From assembly GCF_019443085.1 (NCBI RefSeq), contig NZ_JAHZIL010000003.1, positions 1,240,001 to 1,304,000 of the forward strand: DNA of 64,000 nucleotides, written 5' to 3'. Source of the stretch: Marinobacter sp. F4218 (lineage in GTDB: Bacteria > Pseudomonadota > Gammaproteobacteria > Pseudomonadales > Oleiphilaceae). The notes below the pieces were generated by a model. It did not search any database. It worked only from the letters and a program-made list of their open reading frames with translations, and was not told the origin of the DNA. Shown here piece after piece: positions 63,091-64,000 of the stretch. Position numbers and translations under genes: made by a program. Each line of letters starts with the position of its first letter. Within the stretch, counting starts at the first letter, position 1.

Positions 63091-63117
63091 GCCCGGCCAC
63101 CCAGGGGCAGGCCGGGC
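63091..63117 (+). terminator. Hairpin after the RND efflux gene
   Basis: A perfect 8-bp stem GCCCGGCC/GGCCGGGC with an 11-base loop, followed by ACAATTTCCC. It has only a weak T-run, so it is a moderate terminator candidate for the efflux operon. Confidence 0.45.
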
Positions 63118-63191
63118 ACAATTTCCCAAGCCAGCCGATTAGGGTAGTCTGTCACTCCATTTTGCTATTCAACGAAAAAGATCGCCAAACC

Positions 63192-63506
63192 GTGACTCTG
63201 GGAACCCTCTTCTGGCTATTTCTAGCCGCCTTCGCCATCTGGTACTGGTGGCGCGCCAAGGCCATCAAGGACTTCGTGCTCCAGGCGGCCCGCCGCTACT
63301 GCAAGAGCATGGACGTCATGCTGTTGGACGATGCCGTCTATCTTCGCGGCATCTGGTTCAAGCGCGACCCCGAGGGGCGGGTGCGGGTCTGGCGCCGATT
63401 TCTGTTTGACTTCACCTCCACCGGCGAGGAGCGCTACACCGGCCGCGTGATCATGCTTGGCCAGCGCATTCTGCACATGGAACTGGAACCCCACCGATTC
63501 TCCTGA
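63192..63506 (+). CDS. DUF3301 family membrane protein
   Basis: A 104-residue protein with one N-terminal transmembrane segment (LFWLFLAAFAIWYWW) and a small C-terminal domain (VYLRGIWFKRDPEGRVRVWR, then FDFTSTGEERYTGRVIMLG). The GTG at 63192 gives the family-like TLGTLFWLFL beginning; the frame extends to a TTG at 63162. The function is unknown. Confidence 0.75.
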   Translation: MTLGTLFWLFLAAFAIWYWWRAKAIKDFVLQAARRYCKSMDVMLLDDAVYLRGIWFKRDPEGRVRVWRRFLFDFTSTGEERYTGRVIMLGQRILHMELEPHRFS

Positions 63507-63623
63507 TCACCTCCCCCAAATGGGCGATTCCGCGCCCGCGCATTCGCGCGAATAATCGACAACGCATTAATGACCCAAGGCCGCCATGGAAGCGGCCGCT
63601 TACAAAAACAACAGGATTCAATC

Positions 63624-64000
63624 ATGCGTATTCGAACTACCGCAGCCATCGCGCTGGGGCTTGTCATGCTGTCAGCCTCGTTCCTTAGCCACGCCAGTTA
63701 TACCCAGACCCGCTACCCGATTGTTCTGGTTCACGGTGTCACCGGATTCAACACCATCGGTGGTCTGGTCAACTACTTCCACACCATCCCCTGGAACCTG
63801 GAACGCAGCGGCGCACGGGTTTATTCCGCCAGCGTTTCCTTCGTCAACAGCAGTGAACAGCGGGGCCAGCAACTGGCCAACTACGTCAACGGCCTCGGTC
63901 ATTCCAAGGTCAATCTCATGGCCCACAGCCAGGGCGCACCGACGTCCCGGGTCACGGCGTCACTCATTCCCCACAAGATCGCCTCCATCACCTCGATTGA
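63624..64000 (+). CDS. Secreted lipase, class I type (3'-truncated by window)
   Basis: The first 125 residues of a secreted triacylglycerol lipase. The signal peptide (IALGLVMLSASFLSHA) is followed by YPIVLVHGVTGF with the oxyanion hole and the nucleophile elbow AHSQGA with the catalytic Ser. Most class I lipases have a GHSHG or AHSQG elbow, and many need a foldase (Lif) encoded downstream, which would lie beyond the window. A perfect palindrome ATTCGCGCGAAT occurs at 63542-63553, upstream of the start. Confidence 0.88.
   Translation, partial: MRIRTTAAIALGLVMLSASFLSHASYTQTRYPIVLVHGVTGFNTIGGLVNYFHTIPWNLERSGARVYSASVSFVNSSEQRGQQLANYVNGLGHSKVNLMAHSQGAPTSRVTASLIPHKIASITSI

Noticed and set aside
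1..64000. CRISPR arrays, tRNA or rRNA genes, insertion sequences, prophage
   Set aside because: No regularly spaced repeats, cloverleaf-like genes, transposase or phage genes were seen when reading the window; the sequence looks like stable core chromosome.

Overview
The window reads as a continuous stretch of a GC-rich marine gammaproteobacterial chromosome. Gene content and order (aroQ-accB-accC-prmA, dusB-fis-purH-purD, a 531-class isocitrate lyase, LapD/VpsR-like c-di-GMP proteins, a class I lipase) fit Marinobacter or a close relative best. That genus call is an inference from protein resemblance. I see no rRNA, tRNA, CRISPR array, insertion sequence or prophage.

Layout. 1-6.5 kb: the 3' end of an acyl-CoA dehydrogenase gene, ppa, then a c-di-GMP module made of a LapD-like degenerate GGDEF/EAL receptor (with a DUF2333 gene) divergent from a double-receiver diguanylate cyclase. 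6.7-15.8 kb: housekeeping genes (aroQ, accB, accC, prmA, a zinc-ribbon DUF3426 protein, dusB, fis, purH, purD). 15.8-26.9 kb, minus strand: a two-component system followed by an eight-gene operon encoding two periplasmic binding proteins, a complete branched-chain-type ABC transporter, a zinc alcohol dehydrogenase and a hot-dog thioesterase. The promoter region of this operon carries a near-consensus sigma-54 promoter and two palindromes centred 33 bp apart, the layout expected for the NtrC-type regulator encoded just upstream. 27-33 kb: a lipoprotein alpha/beta hydrolase, a KefB-type antiporter, an orphan EgtB/SenA-like enzyme, and a VpsR-like regulator with a degenerate ATPase. The regulator is coupled to a broken outer-membrane-protein gene that ends at a deletion scar. 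33.8-46.6 kb: DUF898 plus M48 peptidase, isocitrate lyase, a CASTOR/POLLUX-like channel, a SulP transporter, a ChaN lipoprotein, a macrodomain protein, a SIMPL protein, a GH84 enzyme and an acyltransferase. 47-53 kb: a DctP-DctQ-DctM TRAP transporter, a cyclopropane-synthase-like methyltransferase overlapping a flavin reductase gene, and Dps. 53.7-64 kb: a dihydrolipoyl-dehydrogenase-like flavoprotein, a LysE exporter, DAHP synthase behind an aromatic-rich leader peptide and terminator, a secretin-domain protein, a membrane J-protein, an RND efflux pair, DUF3301 and the start of a secreted lipase gene.

The best candidates for under-described biology are: (1) the sigma-54-controlled uptake and alcohol-oxidation operon with its UAS pair; (2) the leader peptide with Trp, Phe and Tyr codons upstream of DAHP synthase; (3) the methyltransferase/flavin-reductase pair, which may make a modified membrane fatty acid; (4) the VpsR-like regulator next to a head-to-head gene-decay scar; (5) the orphan EgtB/SenA-like enzyme.
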